Positions 22,536 to 33,152 of a DNA stretch of 64,000 bases are shown here, one piece after another. This stretch comes from Adiantum capillus-veneris. Taxonomy: Eukaryota; Streptophyta; Polypodiopsida; Polypodiales; Pteridaceae. The notes below the pieces were generated by a model. The model did no database searches. It saw only the letters and a program-made list of their open reading frames with translations, and was not told where the DNA came from. Both the position numbers and the translations under genes were made by a program. Location: NCBI GenBank assembly GCA_014529385.2, contig CM043969.1:70005176-70069175 (forward strand), written 5' to 3'. Within the stretch, counting starts at the first letter, position 1. Each line of letters opens with the position of its first letter.

Positions 22536-23873
22536 CAAAAAATTCCCAAGCTCATCCCAATGTGACGCCACAATAAGAGATAGAGAAAACTTCAACTTTA
22601 TCATTGCCACTAGTTGCCCACCCTTCTACTTTGTCCTCATCTTTTGATATTAGTGCTTTGTCGATCTTGATGCCATTGATACCGGCCTAGCTTTCTCATG
22701 ATCTTTATAGAATGGAAATTCAAGGCTAAATAACACTAATGCAAAAAAAAAAACTACTGCAAATGCTTCTCTCCTTTAAGGTAAATCTCCCTTTTGGATA
22801 TAATAGCATGATCAAGATCAAATCATCTTGTTAGATAATGATGATTGCATACCTTGCTATGTTGTGATTGGTTGAAAAATTTGAATTTTATGTGTGGTAC
22901 AGAGAGAAAGACTTGAGAAGTTTTCCTTAGAGTCCTTTTTTTAGAATCCTTTTGGGTAGGTCTTGAAGCTTTGAGGATCAGGTTCATGGATTTTGTTTTG
23001 TAAATTCTCCTAGTGAAAAATCCCCTTGATTGCCTATGAACACTCTATTTTTGGTGGCTAGTGCCTCTTAATTAGAGGGCATCACCTTGATGGGAGTTGT
23101 GAATGGTCCCTAAGAGGGTTAGGAAGACAATCTTGCTTGTGGGAAGATCCTCTTTGGGAGCGGGTGTCTTAAGCCCTTGGCTTGTTGGCATAGAAATAGG
23201 GTCCTTGGAGGAGGGAACTTTTGGTGAGCTGCCTCACAAGAATGCTACTTTGTAGATGTGAAAGGGTAAAAAACCTAATTGAGTAGCAACAATGATGCCA
23301 AATGGTGCCTGAGAAAATCCTTTTGCATGTAATGGCTCCTACGGATCTAAATTACTCTCTAATAGAGTTTGGCACAAGGCATAAAATCTGCCCACCTTCT
23401 CAAAATGCCTAGAGGCCTTGAGCTGATAGATGTGAGTGCTGAATGCACTATTTTTGGTGAGCTACACCAAATTTCCCACGTGCACTCCTTGTGAGTAGCT
23501 CCCAAAAAAATGACTTGTGACTTCGATTAGTCACACACACACTTCCACTTGATGAAGTGATTAAGGATGTTGATGATCTTTGATTGCAAAGTTTGAGGGC
23601 TCAATGCAAAGCTCATAAAGAGGATTTTGAGCACATACAAAATCTAGTTTTAAAGAAATGGAGTCCTATGCAATATCTCTTCACTAGCTTGCACCCTAAT
23701 GTGGGTAGTGGTACATGGTGTGTATGTATCCCATCAAAAGGGGACAATTAGCAAAATTAAATTAAAAATGCAGCCTATATGCAAATGCAATAGAGGAATG
23801 AATCAACCACAATAGCAATAGGAGAGAGGTGCCACATGATCTAGCATAGGGATCTTAGTTTGATGATTAGGAG
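22536..23873. other. No gene seen
   Basis: AT-rich sequence continuing the host side of the G1 insertion. No family is recognisable in either strand. A short A run lies near 22743. Confidence 0.5.
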
Positions 23874-24218
23874 GTGCTCCTATGTGATGTTGAGGAACCT
23901 TTGTCTTTTGATGAAGCACATAATTCAAAAAATTGGATGGCTTCCATGCAATCAAAATATGATGCACTTATAGAAAATGACACATGGACTTTATGTGATT
24001 TGCCTCCTAGCAAAAAGGCCGTTGGTATGAAGTGGGTTTACAAGTTGAAATGCAAGCCAGAAGGTGAGATTGATCGCTATAAGGCTCGACTTGTTGCAAA
24101 GGGTTATGCATAACAAAAAGGCATAGATTATGTAGTGACTTTTGCTCCCACTTGATAACCATAAGGACTGGGATGAGAAGTTGGACTCTGCATTGTGGTC
24201 CTTCAAAATAGCTTTTAA
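23874..24218 (+). pseudogene. Copia RT fragment joined to a gypsy integrase scrap
   Basis: The first 80 codons are the start of a copia RT of the C/D family: DVEEPLSFDEAHNSKNWM, WTLCDLPPSKKAVGMKWVYK and YKARLVAKGYA, ending at a TAA. The same family occurs at 51188-51661 and 63744-64000. Just after the RT phrase GIDY and a decayed T-F-x-P-T, the sequence switches at about 24150 to a gypsy integrase piece (NHKDWDEKLDSALWSFKIAF). Confidence 0.85.
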
Positions 24219-24421
24219 GGCCATTGGTATGAAGTGGGTTTACAAGTTGAAACACAAGCCAGATGGTGAGATTGATCGCTATAAGGCTCGACTTGTTGCA
24301 AAGGGTTATGCATAGAAAAAAGGCATAGATTATGAAGAGAATTTTTCTCACACTTGATAATCATAAGGATTGGGATAAGAAGTTGGACTCTGCATTGTGG
24401 TCCTTCAAAATAGCTTTCAAG
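24016..24421 (+). repeat. Tandem duplication of the copia/gypsy junction, about 203-bp period
   Basis: TTGGTATGAAGTGGGTTTAC begins near 24023 and again near 24226. The gypsy part CTTGATAA..CATAAGGA recurs at 24151 and 24353. Both units therefore contain the same join of copia RT to gypsy integrase, so the join preceded the duplication. Confidence 0.88.
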
Positions 24422-24890
24422 GTCACAAGAGGTATGACACCATTCATATTGGTATATGGACTTGAAGTTGTGGTACCTATGGAGTTTGTTGCACCAAGTT
24501 TAAGAGTTAGTGCAAAGAAAATGCCTCCTAAACTGTTAGTTCAACATAGGAGAAAATATTTGATGCAACTGGAAGAAGATTTGTTGACGAGTTCTTATAT
24601 TACCGAGGTGATTTAGAGAAGAAGACAAGCATGAGTTAGCATGGATGTGAAGTTCAAGGTATTTCAGATTGGAGATTGGGTGATGTTGAACAATTCTAGG
24701 TTAGGTCCTCATTCAGGGAAGTTGACATTGAGATATAAGAGGCCTTATGAGATAGTACATGATTTGGGACAAGGTACCTTTATTGTAGTCGATGTAATTT
24801 GAACTAGAGTGGAGAAACCTATCAATGGTTTTAGGTTGAAGTGTCATGAGTAGATGTACATGCATGAAATAGTGCCAGGACCAACTGCAT
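24332..24890 (+). pseudogene. Ty3/gypsy integrase C-terminal fragment
   Basis: The frame from 24332 reads a gypsy integrase end of catalytic core: WDKKLDSALWSFKIAFKV, then GMTPFILVYGLEVVVPMEF. After a stop near 24614, another frame gives FQIGDWVMLNNSRLG and LTLRYKRPYEIVHDLGQGTF, the C-terminal DNA-binding part. It stops next to the hAT relic. Confidence 0.82.
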
Positions 24891-25336
24891 CTTGATTGAA
24901 GTGCAAGTCTTGTCACCATGTGTTCATTGGCAATGCTACAAGGATCAAAGAGCATTTGTTCAAAATGTCAGGCAATGTTGGGCCTTGTACCTTGCCTCCA
25001 GAAGACATATATAACAGATTTTCGGATTATGTACGGAAAGTAAAGGCTGTCCTTGAGGAAAAAAGTACAGAGGTAAGCAAAATTGATCGTACTATGGGGA
25101 GAGCAGATCCAGTGGATGAAGAAGAACCTGTTACGAATGAGGAGAGGAATCTGATGGGCATTGAGAATAGAGAGCAAAGTTACTTTATTCCTTATTTCCA
25201 GAGTGAAGTGCATGGTACACAATCCTTCAAAGTAGGTCCATCTAGTAATGCATCTAATTCAAAGAGAAATTGTACCGATGGAATTGGAAGAGGGTTATCT
25301 ACGGATCAAACACTCCATCAATCTTTTGATAAATAG
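24890..25336 (+). pseudogene. hAT transposase N-terminus with BED zinc finger
   Basis: The first 40 residues show a BED-type finger: CKSC near the start, then IKEHLFKMSGNVGPC, matching the C-x2-C ... H ... C layout of plant hAT transposases. The rest is a charged linker. An upstream start is not visible, and the stop at 25334 separates it from the catalytic part. BED fingers bind the transposon ends in this family. Confidence 0.8.
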
Positions 25337-26057
25337 TGGTTATACATGCTGCATTTGAAGTGGATGCAAAAATTTCTTGCATATGTATTCTATTCAATGT
25401 AGTGTGGGACCCTATCTTCAAAGATGCATTGATGAGCATCCCCAATAAAGGATTTTTTATGTTGATTATAATAAAGTGCGCACAAAGTATGTTAACAAAG
25501 TCAAAGATGAGGTAGAAAGCATGCTCAAATGTGAAGTGTTGGAATATGTTCTTATTTTTGGATGTACTATAGCTTTGGATGGATGGACCAATTGTCAGAA
25601 AAAACCTTTAATCAATGCGATGTTGATTTGTCCTCGAGGGTCAGTATTTTTAGAAGCCATTGACATGTCCTTGAAGGAAAAAACCATTCCATTTCTTTCA
25701 AAGATCTATGAATGTGCTATATCAAAAGTTGGAGGGCCAAAGAATGTGACATCCATTGTCACCAACAATGCTGCAAATTACAAAGGTGTAGGTCTTGAAA
25801 TTCAAGCAAAGTACCCGAAATTAACATGGATACCATGCGGTGCACATACTATCAATCTGCTTCTGAAAGACATTGGTAAACTTGACAAAATAAAGACTAC
25901 TTTGTTGGAAGCATACACAATAGTAAAGTTCATTAGAGAGCATCAATTTTTATATGCTCTAACCAAAACCAAGTCGCCTAACAAGGCATTACAAATCTTT
26001 TGTGCGACTCGGTTTGCTACTACATATTATGTATTGTCAACACTGAAAGATGTTTGA
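25337..26057 (+). pseudogene. hAT transposase catalytic region (DUF659 type)
   Basis: The 193-residue frame from 25476 shows the family's order: ALDGWTNCQKKPLINAML (first catalytic Asp D35), KNVTSIVTNNAANYKGVG near residues 90-106, CGAHTINLLLKDIGKL (C121, H124), and RFATTYYVLSTLK at the end. In most relatives the second motif reads T-D-N. Here it reads T-N-N (residues 96-98), so the second catalytic Asp is lost. A G run (near 26064) and frame breaks follow. Confidence 0.87.
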
Positions 26058-26157
26058 CATATTCTGGGGGGGGGGAGACAGTTCCCGACAGGCAATGGGA
26101 TGCATGGCTTAGCCAATATCCAAGATACCAAGCTACAACATTAAGGGTTCATCAACT

Positions 26158-26501
26158 CGTCAATTCTCCAGTGTTTTAGAAATGTGGAAAAGGTTGTCAA
26201 TGTTACTAAACCCTTTGTGGACTTGCTGCGCTTGGTGGATAAAGAATCTTTTGCCTCTGGAAAGGTATATTGGTATATATCAGAAGCCATTGAAAAGATC
26301 AAGTACTTTCAAGGCTACACTAGTAGAGATAAAACATTTCTACTTTCATGCGCAGAATCTCGATGGGTGAAAATGCACATGCCATTACACATCGCAGCAT
26401 TTGCTTTGGATCCAAAATTTCAGCTCCATGAACAATCCTCCAATTTCAGAACTGATGTGTGGTTTCAAAGCTATGTGTATGCAACTCTTACGGTCGGATG
26501 A
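26158..26501 (+). pseudogene. hAT transposase middle part
   Basis: From 26184 the translation reads VVNVTKPFVDLLRLVDKESF, a pattern typical of the segment between catalytic motifs in plant hAT proteins. Then come a variable helical part and HIAAFALDPKFQ, the usual L-N-P-x-F/Y-like phrase. It shifts frame near 26500, with the next piece (to about 26640) continuing in other frames. Confidence 0.8.
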
Positions 26502-26639
26502 GGGGAAAGATGGATTTCATCAACGCGTTGACTATGCCAATAGGATTGGTATGTTTGGTGATTCTTGGCACATTGACGCCGTTAAAAAAGTTATCGCACC
26601 TATGTGGTGAAAAGAATATGGTGGAGAAAAGACAACACT

Positions 26640-26950
26640 GCAACATGTAGCTGTTTGAGTATTATCTATTGCTGCTTCAAGTGGTAACTGTGAGAGAAAT
26701 TGGTCTGTTTCTTACACACTAAGAAGAGAAATAGATTAAAGAAAAAACGAGCTTAGCGCTGGTATATGTGTTTTGTAATATGAGATTGTTGCTTGCTCCA
26801 ACCAGCATTACGATGAGAGCAGTTGAACATTGTTTTGGTATAAAGATTACGTATGAGACAGTTGCTGCTTAGGTGCAAAGTGACAATGAGTGGGAGGTGG
26901 CTTCAAAATGTTCAGACATGGAAGAAGTTGATGGCATGGTTCCGATGTTT
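26640..26950 (+). pseudogene. hAT C-terminal dimerisation domain, decayed
   Basis: SIAASSGNCERNWS at about 26665-26706 matches the hATC signature (A-S-S-x-x-C-E-R-x-W-S). The following KKRNRLKKKRA and CNMRLLL-like phrases are split by a frame shift and stops. This closes the transposase. I could not find terminal inverted repeats or an 8-bp target duplication around 24890-26950. Confidence 0.82.
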
Positions 26951-28764
26951 GATTTTGATGACATTGTTTAAAAACACCTTTGGTACAACGTACTTGTAAT
27001 TAGCTTGAGTTTGTTGGCCTTATCTTATGATCTATCTCTTTATGCCATGTCACTTTGTGCTGTATGATTGTCAATCACTTTTATTTTATACTTATTGTAT
27101 ACAATTTATAACCAAGATGAAAAAGAGACAAAGCAATAAATATTTGAGTTGATTATGTGTAAAATGATTACAAAACGTTGGCTTGAAAGATTACAACAAT
27201 AGAAGGTATAGCTTTTACAACTCAGCATGTTGAGTGAGATCTGCAAAATCTCATTCAAGAAAAATTCATTAGAGCCAAGAGATGCAAAGTTGGTTGGTGC
27301 AGCCAACAATGTGTTGAGGTTGGTTGTGGTAGCTGCAACATCTTCTTATGCAAGGGGAACAAACTTCTCATTGTATTTTGAAGGCCTGCTTCGAGCTAGT
27401 GCAAGCTCTCTTCTAATGGCATCGAGTTGTGTCTCAAGATCTAACACCTTCAACCTCAAGCCTGAAAGAGTTTCACCTTGGCTTGCTAGGTCAACTCCCT
27501 GGCTTGCCATCTCCACAATGATTTCATGCTCCTCTAGTAAAAGGATGACAGGATGCTTTCGTCATGGTTGGAGTCTTTGCTTGTTCTGTGTTCAAACCTT
27601 GTCGTCAATGCGGCCAAGACCAACGCCTGCGTTAGGAGGCTTATCATCCCAGTTGACTCTCTTGCCCAATATGTAATGTGCATATCAATGCTGAATGAAG
27701 TATATGGCAATTTGGTTATTATTGGGGATAGCTCGTTGTTGACGGATAAATTGTTGGAGAAGAACTCGAGCTGGAGCCCACGTGTTGCAAGTCATGGAGA
27801 TTTTCTACTGGATTTCCCTTTGTGTGGCCACTTGTTTTGAAAAGTGTATTCCAAACAAAGTGGTTTGGAAGTAAGTCTTTGCATTGTTTGCAACTCAAGG
27901 GCTCGCCTTTCGTGTTTGATTCATCCTCTTGAATGCCGACAATAACTAATAAGTATGATTGTCCACATCAAATTTTCTTTGCGCTAATAATTTGTTGTGC
28001 CTTGTTGTAATCAAGGTCTTCAGCCATATCTACAAACAAAATACCAAAATTCAAAAACCATATAACCAACAAAAATCTTCAACAAGTTGAAATTCACAAA
28101 TCAATATACAGACAATGACGCAAATGTCACTTAAACCAATTTTAACAACCATACAACCAACAAAAATCTTCTACAAGTTGAAATTGACAATTCAATATAC
28201 AAACAATGATGCAAATGTCACTTAAACCAATTTCAATGATATAATGACAATATGAACTTAAAAACATTAAATTTTCATGTGATACTTAAATTAAACATTG
28301 CATTCACAATACAATGACAGTTTCAACCCAAAAAGTTGTTTGTATTCATTCATCATTTGGTCGGAGACCAGAAGAAGATACAACATTTATGCCAACTCTA
28401 TGGGATCCATTGATACAAAGGGATGAATCAAAAGCTGAAGGTCAATTTTGAGGATTTCTATATTTGCCTAAATCAAGAGTTCTATGTATTTTTTTTTACG
28501 AAGGTTCTTTGATCTAGATCACTTGTCTCTGGCATGCAATTAAGTATGTGTTTTAGAATCCATCATAGAGATATACATCCGTGGTGGAGATACACTCAGG
28601 GGGGGCAGCCCAAGGGTAGTCTCGAAGGTGATTGTTTTGACATTCCAAAGATATATCTATTAGCTTTGGTCGTAGTTGGGAATAAGTTAGAAGTGCCCCA
28701 ATTTGTAATGCTACAATAAACACCCTTGTTAGAAAATTGCAACATAATGTTGCGAGGGTGAAGG
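26951..28764. other. No recognised gene; 91-bp tandem duplication; target of copia B
   Basis: Open frames on either strand match no family I know. A tandem duplication with a 91-bp period lies at 28057-28238 (ACCATA.AACCAACAAAAATC begins each unit). The stretch ends in GAAGG (28760-28764), the left target duplication of copia B. The uninterrupted host sequence continues at 32125. On the minus strand the host has fairly long open stretches on both sides of the insertion (32476-32117, and 28720-28560 in short pieces), which may be one old coding sequence split by copia B. Confidence 0.45.
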
Positions 28765-28908
28765 TGTTGGGGTTAAGGCCTATGTGCCTTGACCGGTCGC
28801 CCAGGTCATGGGCGCTCGCCCACTGTTACCCTATACTTATAGTGAGTATACTGTATAGGGGGAGCTGCCACTTCACAGTCTCCCCACCCATATCTGTGTC
28901 GTGTGTCT

Positions 28909-28952
<44 letters not shown>

Positions 28953-28977
28953 CTGTGGTGCTCCCCGATCCCCTTCA
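28765..28977 (+). repeat. 5' LTR of copia B
   Basis: 213 bp, TGTTGGGG to CCCTTCA, with a (CT)n tract near 28911-28949 inside. It shares the opening TGTTGGGGT and the CGCCCAGGT phrase with the family A LTRs. Confidence 0.93.
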
Positions 28978-28979
28978 AT

Positions 28980-28991
28980 TGGTATCAGAGC
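28980..28991 (+). promoter_or_regulatory. Primer-binding site of copia B
   Basis: TGGTATCAGAGC, identical to that of copia A1, two bases after the LTR. Confidence 0.93.
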
Positions 28992-30185
28992 TATGGTGAC
29001 CGCGGAGAGCATGACGGCTTTGAGAGCTTCGAGGCGATAGCTCGCTCGCTTTCGACGGTGGAGTTCGATCGCGGAGTTTCACGGAGAGTGATTTTAGCTT
29101 GAGGAGCATTGTATTTGGAGCTTAGGAGCTTGGTGTGGTCAAGCTTGGTCGAGGAGGCGGTTGCGGCTTCCTTGGTGAGAGGAGCTTTTGAGCTCAGTGG
29201 AGCTCGTTAGAGAAGTGCTCGGCGGAGGAGAGCTTGACATTCGAGTGCTTGGATGCTGTTGTGGCAGAGCTCTTGCCTTGGAGCTTGCATTGAGAGGACA
29301 TTGCATCATGCAGAGTGGAGCAGGAGCAGGTTCAAGACTGTGTGCAGCTCGTTTTTGCCATTTTCGAGCTCTAAAACGCAGTTTTTTGCGTAGCTCCGTC
29401 ATATAGAGTCAGATCTACATGATCCAGGAGTGTAGGTCAGGGTTTTGGCACGCTCCGAACGCAATGGTGATGTCTATTTGCTGAAATTATGCTTTGAATT
29501 ACAGTAGGTACAGCAGCAGGTTTATTTGTGCACTTTCGGGTCCCAAAAACACTATTTTTGGTATATCTCACACACACGGAGTATTTTCTGCAGCAACCAA
29601 CAAATTCATAGGTGTACACAGGTTTTTGGATATGCATTTGTCCAGAGAGCCACTCATGCGAGAGTGAGCTATGTTGCCATGGTCTTGGCGGTTTATGTAT
29701 GCCATATATGGATTTGTGTAATTGTTTATGGCTGAGATTATTTGAGTGGTACTCCGGCAAGAGCGGGTATGCTCATATGTATGACTTTGTGAGGTGATTC
29801 CGGTCGAGTTTATTCCCGGTTTGGCCATTGTGGCATATATTATTGTCTCTTTGAGGTTTACTGTTGAGATTTTGCTCCAGTTACAAAGGAGACTCTGCCA
29901 AAATTTTGTCAGATATTTATGCGCGATTGAGTCATATTGACTTGTGATTTTGTGCAAGGTTTTGCACGGTTATTGGTGCAACTTTGCATCAGATTTTACA
30001 ACCATATTGCACACTTTTGTTGATGCGATTCGAGCCAGTTTAGGGCTGATTTGGTTGACATTGCGGGAGCTCTATTTTGGAGTGTGTCTCACAGGTTTTA
30101 CATTGTGTTTCTGGCCATATTGGTAGACAGTTTCCAGGTGTTGTTGGTGAGGTGGTTTTGCTTTCTAGTTTGCTACATTGTGCTC

Positions 30186-30602
30186 ATGGTAGAGACAGGT
30201 GATCGATCAGATTGTGACCTCTCACAGATGCGCATGTTTGATGGGTCAGACTTTGCGGCATGGAGAGAGTGTATGCTTGATGCATTGACACAGCGAGGGT
30301 TGCATCAACCATTGAGTGGTGATGCAGGTAGACCTTCAAACATGTCTGACGATTAGTGGCAGGAGCTAGAGGAGATGGCACTATCTACACTCTCTTTGCA
30401 CCTTGCGGAATCTGTATATGCTCTTGTTATGTATGAGGCTACTTCGAGAGCACTTTGGCACAGATTACATGATATGTATGATAGATCTGAGTCATCAAGG
30501 ACTCGTGTGAGACATGTACATTCACGAGTATGCCAACAGGTGATATGTTGGTATTGTGGTCATTCTGGACACGTTAGACGGCGTTGTTTTCGTCGTATGT
30601 GA
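30186..30602 (+). pseudogene. Shortened gag of copia B
   Basis: A copia gag start follows the ATG at 30186, with the FDGSDFAAWRECMLDAL phrase typical of the family. There is one in-frame TAG (30354-30356, between DD and WQELEE, probably a former CAG), then LSLHLAESVYALV and LWHRLHDMYDRSESS. The sequence then jumps over most of the gag middle to a CCHC zinc knuckle, CWYCGHSGHVRRRC. The central deletion is inferred from comparison with the family A gag, where the two parts are about 100 residues further apart. Confidence 0.8.
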
Positions 30603-30647
30603 CATCGTAGGAGACATGGCAGTCTCAGAGATGTATGTAGTGATGCC

Positions 30648-30998
30648 ATGGACTCAGTTGCTTTGACAGTTGAGGCACATGTAGTGTCGGAGTATACTAG
30701 TGACGGGGATGCCACTTTTACCTCGAGCTATGCACGAGATGCTATACATGTGGATAGTGCACTCCCTTCGCAGTGGTTGCTAGACGCAGATGCTATGTTT
30801 CATGTCACGCCGCATCGTGCATGGTTTTGTAGCTATTCTAGCGAGATGCTTGGCAGTGTACGTTTGACCGATGGATCGGTGCATGCGATAGCAGGTGCAG
30901 GAGATGTGAGACTGTCATTATCGAGTGGTGCATCTTACTTGTTACGACATGTGCGCTATGTACCAGATTTGACAGTGAGTTTGATCTCGATTGGTTAG
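30648..30998 (+). pseudogene. Protease of copia B with altered active site
   Basis: The segment WLLDADAMFHVTPHRAWF aligns with the family's W-I-I-D-S-G-A-S-x-H-V-S-P. The catalytic triplet Asp-Ser-Gly has become Asp-Ala-Asp (GACGCAGAT), so the protease should be dead although the surrounding domain is preserved to VPDLTVSLISIG. A TAG at 30996 closes the frame. Confidence 0.85.
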
Positions 30999-31043
30999 CT
31001 TAGAGATTGTGGATGTCAGATTTCGCTACGAGAGCGAGATTTT

Positions 31044-31847
31044 GTGATGCATTTGGGTTCGCTAGTGATTGCGAGAGGTGCCAGGAGTGGTACAGGTTAC
31101 CCATTGCATGTGGATCACGGGAGAGACGGTGTTGTCTCTGTGATCATGCAGCCAGGTAGAGAGCGAGAGAGCAGGCGAGTCTCTTTTGCTTGTGGGTTGC
31201 AAGATGCTTTGCATGGAGTGCAGAGCAGTGACCTTGTTGTGTAGGTTGCGTCTACGGATGCACGGGTAGAGCGGGACAGCTCTAGTGAGTCACAGCAAGA
31301 TGATTCATCAGAGGTGATGATAGAGATGACTCACATGGATGCTGAGATGTCGGCTATTATGGATTCATTTCTTGATATGCTTATGCTAGAGCTTGATGCA
31401 GATTCAGGACAGATGGATACTCTTGGTACACATGTGATATGTGGTGAGCACGAGGAGTCACTCCAGAGCTCGGAGTCTCAGTGCCATGGTCTCTATGATA
31501 GGGGACAGGATTACCATGAGTTGAGTTCTGAGTTGGAGGTGGCAGAGGTTGCCAGGGTTGCATCAACATTCGGTGTCCTCATGTACGAGATGCTGATCTC
31601 GCGGCCCGACATAGCAGCTGCAGTGGGAGCATTTGCAACAGGGTTGATTAGTTGTTCGATGACTGATCTCGGCTTAGAGCATAGGGGAGGTTTGCAGGTA
31701 TTGGACCAATACTTGCAGGAGTGCATGAGCTCTTGTAGACTCTTTGCAAAGCTTAAAGCTAACTCTGTGTGGCTTCCGCAGCGGGATGTTTGTCTATCAG
31801 TAGAGCCGGATGCACTAGCTCATCGAGAGTCAGTGGGCATAGGTTGA
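31044..31847 (+). pseudogene. Acidic linker and RT/RNase H remnant of copia B
   Basis: After the pre-integrase remnant there is no integrase core and no RT palm. Instead, 31250-31540 encodes an acidic, Ser- and Met-rich stretch (DSSSESQQDDSSEVMIEMTH and onward), like the variable linker between integrase and RT in copia elements. Then MYEMLISRPDIAAAVGAF marks the RT/RNase H joint of the family. The rest to 31847 only faintly resembles RNase H. The frame from 31314 is open for 177 residues, longer than decay alone would predict. Confidence 0.7.
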
Positions 31848-31894
31848 GAGAATATCTCACCTTCTATTAGTTGTACACTAGTAGATCTTGCTTA

Positions 31895-31948
31895 AAGGCA
31901 CATTGGCCTTTAAGTGGGAGGTTGTTGGGGTTAAGGCCTATGTGCCTT
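31895..31948 (+). promoter_or_regulatory. Stem-loop holding the polypurine tract at the 3' LTR boundary (copia B)
   Basis: The arm AAGGCACATTGGCCTTTAA (31895-31913) pairs with TTAAGGCCTATGTGCCTT (31931-31948) inside the LTR, with one mismatch and one bulge. The loop again contains GTGGGAGGTTGTTGGGG. Relative to family A, two pairs of the stem differ on both arms so that pairing is kept. Confidence 0.75.
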
Positions 31949-32119
31949 GACCGGTCGCCCAGGTCATGGGCGCCCACCCACTGTTACCCTATACTTATAC
32001 TGAGTATACTGTATAGGGGGAGTTGCCACTTCACAGTCTCCCCACCCATATCTGTGTCGTGTGTCTCCTTCTCTCTCTCTCTCTCACTCTCCGTCTGTGG
32101 TGCTCCCCGATCCCCTTCA
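31923..32119 (+). repeat. 3' LTR of copia B
   Basis: 197 bp, TGTTGGGG to CCCTTCA, after the polypurine tract AAGTGGGAGGT and followed by GAAGG. Its CT tract is shorter than in the 5' LTR. Confidence 0.93.
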
Positions 32120-32124
32120 GAAGG

Positions 32125-33152
32125 TTGTTGTGCAAAAAAGCATGGTGATGCAAGTACTTAATGTTTGCAGTAAACCATTGACAATGTGTAAGATATTTTC
32201 TTGGAAGTGCTCTATACTATCAGCTATTTGCAAAAACTCTTCGATGGAAGCAAAGAATGTTTCTCTTTTGACACAATTAACCAAAGAATACGATCTATCC
32301 GCACACCCATGGGGTATGGTGCCTCGTTGAAGAATATATTCATTGTGGATGACACGAGTCTTTTGTACTTGGACACATGATTGGCATAATTTCATCAAGG
32401 TAAAACAATATTTTTTTGATCGTAACAATTCCTTCCTCCAACCAAGAGATACTAATCTGACTGTAAATTGAAACATGTAGCATGTTCTTCCCCGTGTTAT
32501 TGATGGTTGCTTAATGAGTGGTATCTAAGATGCAATCTATCATTTAGGGAAGCTAGCAAGGCACGTGTATAGCTCCTGGATGTTTGTATATGTGCTTTTA
32601 ATAAACTTTTCACACATTGTTCTTCTATTTTTATAGATGGATCATGTCTAAGGAGATTGATACAAGGTCAATACTGCAAAAGAAAAGGGAATCCATTGAG
32701 ATCTTTTGTTTGGCAGAGAAAGAGTTATCAACATCCTTTTTTGATATCCAAGTCCATGTACTCATTCATCTTGTGGGATGAGATAGAGATTCCAGGTGTT
32801 GTTAGCAATCGCTCGGATGTTTTTGGTTGAAAGATTTATGGGACTTTTAAAGGGGCTTGTGAGTCTTATTTGCGATCTTCTTGTGTGATCACCACACTTG
32901 GACTCTACACCGATGGCGGATCTACCCACACACCCATACTGGTGTGGGCTCGTTTTTTGGTAAGGGAGATCGGCTCTTGCGGTAGAGGCTAGCCCACTAG
33001 CTGCAGGCCCTCAGGCTCGAGGGTGAGCCCATATTGGCTCTATGGTTGGGAAGTGAGCCTAATGTTTGCCCATTACGTGTCTAGGAGTGACTTCGGCTTG
33101 CGGCATGCCATGTGTGTAGGATTTTACCCGTTCTATAACCGTGAATATTGTT
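32125..33152. other. No recognised gene; minus-strand open frame of unknown nature
   Basis: A 119-residue minus-strand frame (32476-32117) is interrupted by copia B at its end. It has helical, Cys-containing sequence but no motif I can name. The rest of the stretch shows nothing. Confidence 0.4.

Larger units (their letters stand above)
28765..32119 (+). mobile_element. Non-autonomous Ty1/copia element, family B
   Basis: The element is 3355 bp, about two thirds of a full copia element. LTRs of 213 and 197 bp (the difference is mostly the CT tract) are flanked by a perfect 5-bp duplication GAAGG (28760-28764, 32120-32124). Outside the CT tract the LTRs differ at 4 positions by hand count. Gag is shortened, the protease site is mutated, and integrase core and RT palm are absent. 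Well-matched LTRs around a gutted interior suggest that it moved with proteins supplied by another copy. That is inference. Confidence 0.92.

Noticed and set aside
27227-27676. 149-residue plus-strand frame as a host gene
   Set aside because: Composition is Ser/Leu-rich without a motif, several overlapping frames exist, and the minus strand is equally open.
28806-29102. Open frames with Ser-Leu or Arg-Glu repeats at CT/GA tracts (also 12850-13047, 33348-33650, 34332-34568, 39750-39956)
   Set aside because: Low-complexity translation of (CT)n tracts in LTRs and spacers.
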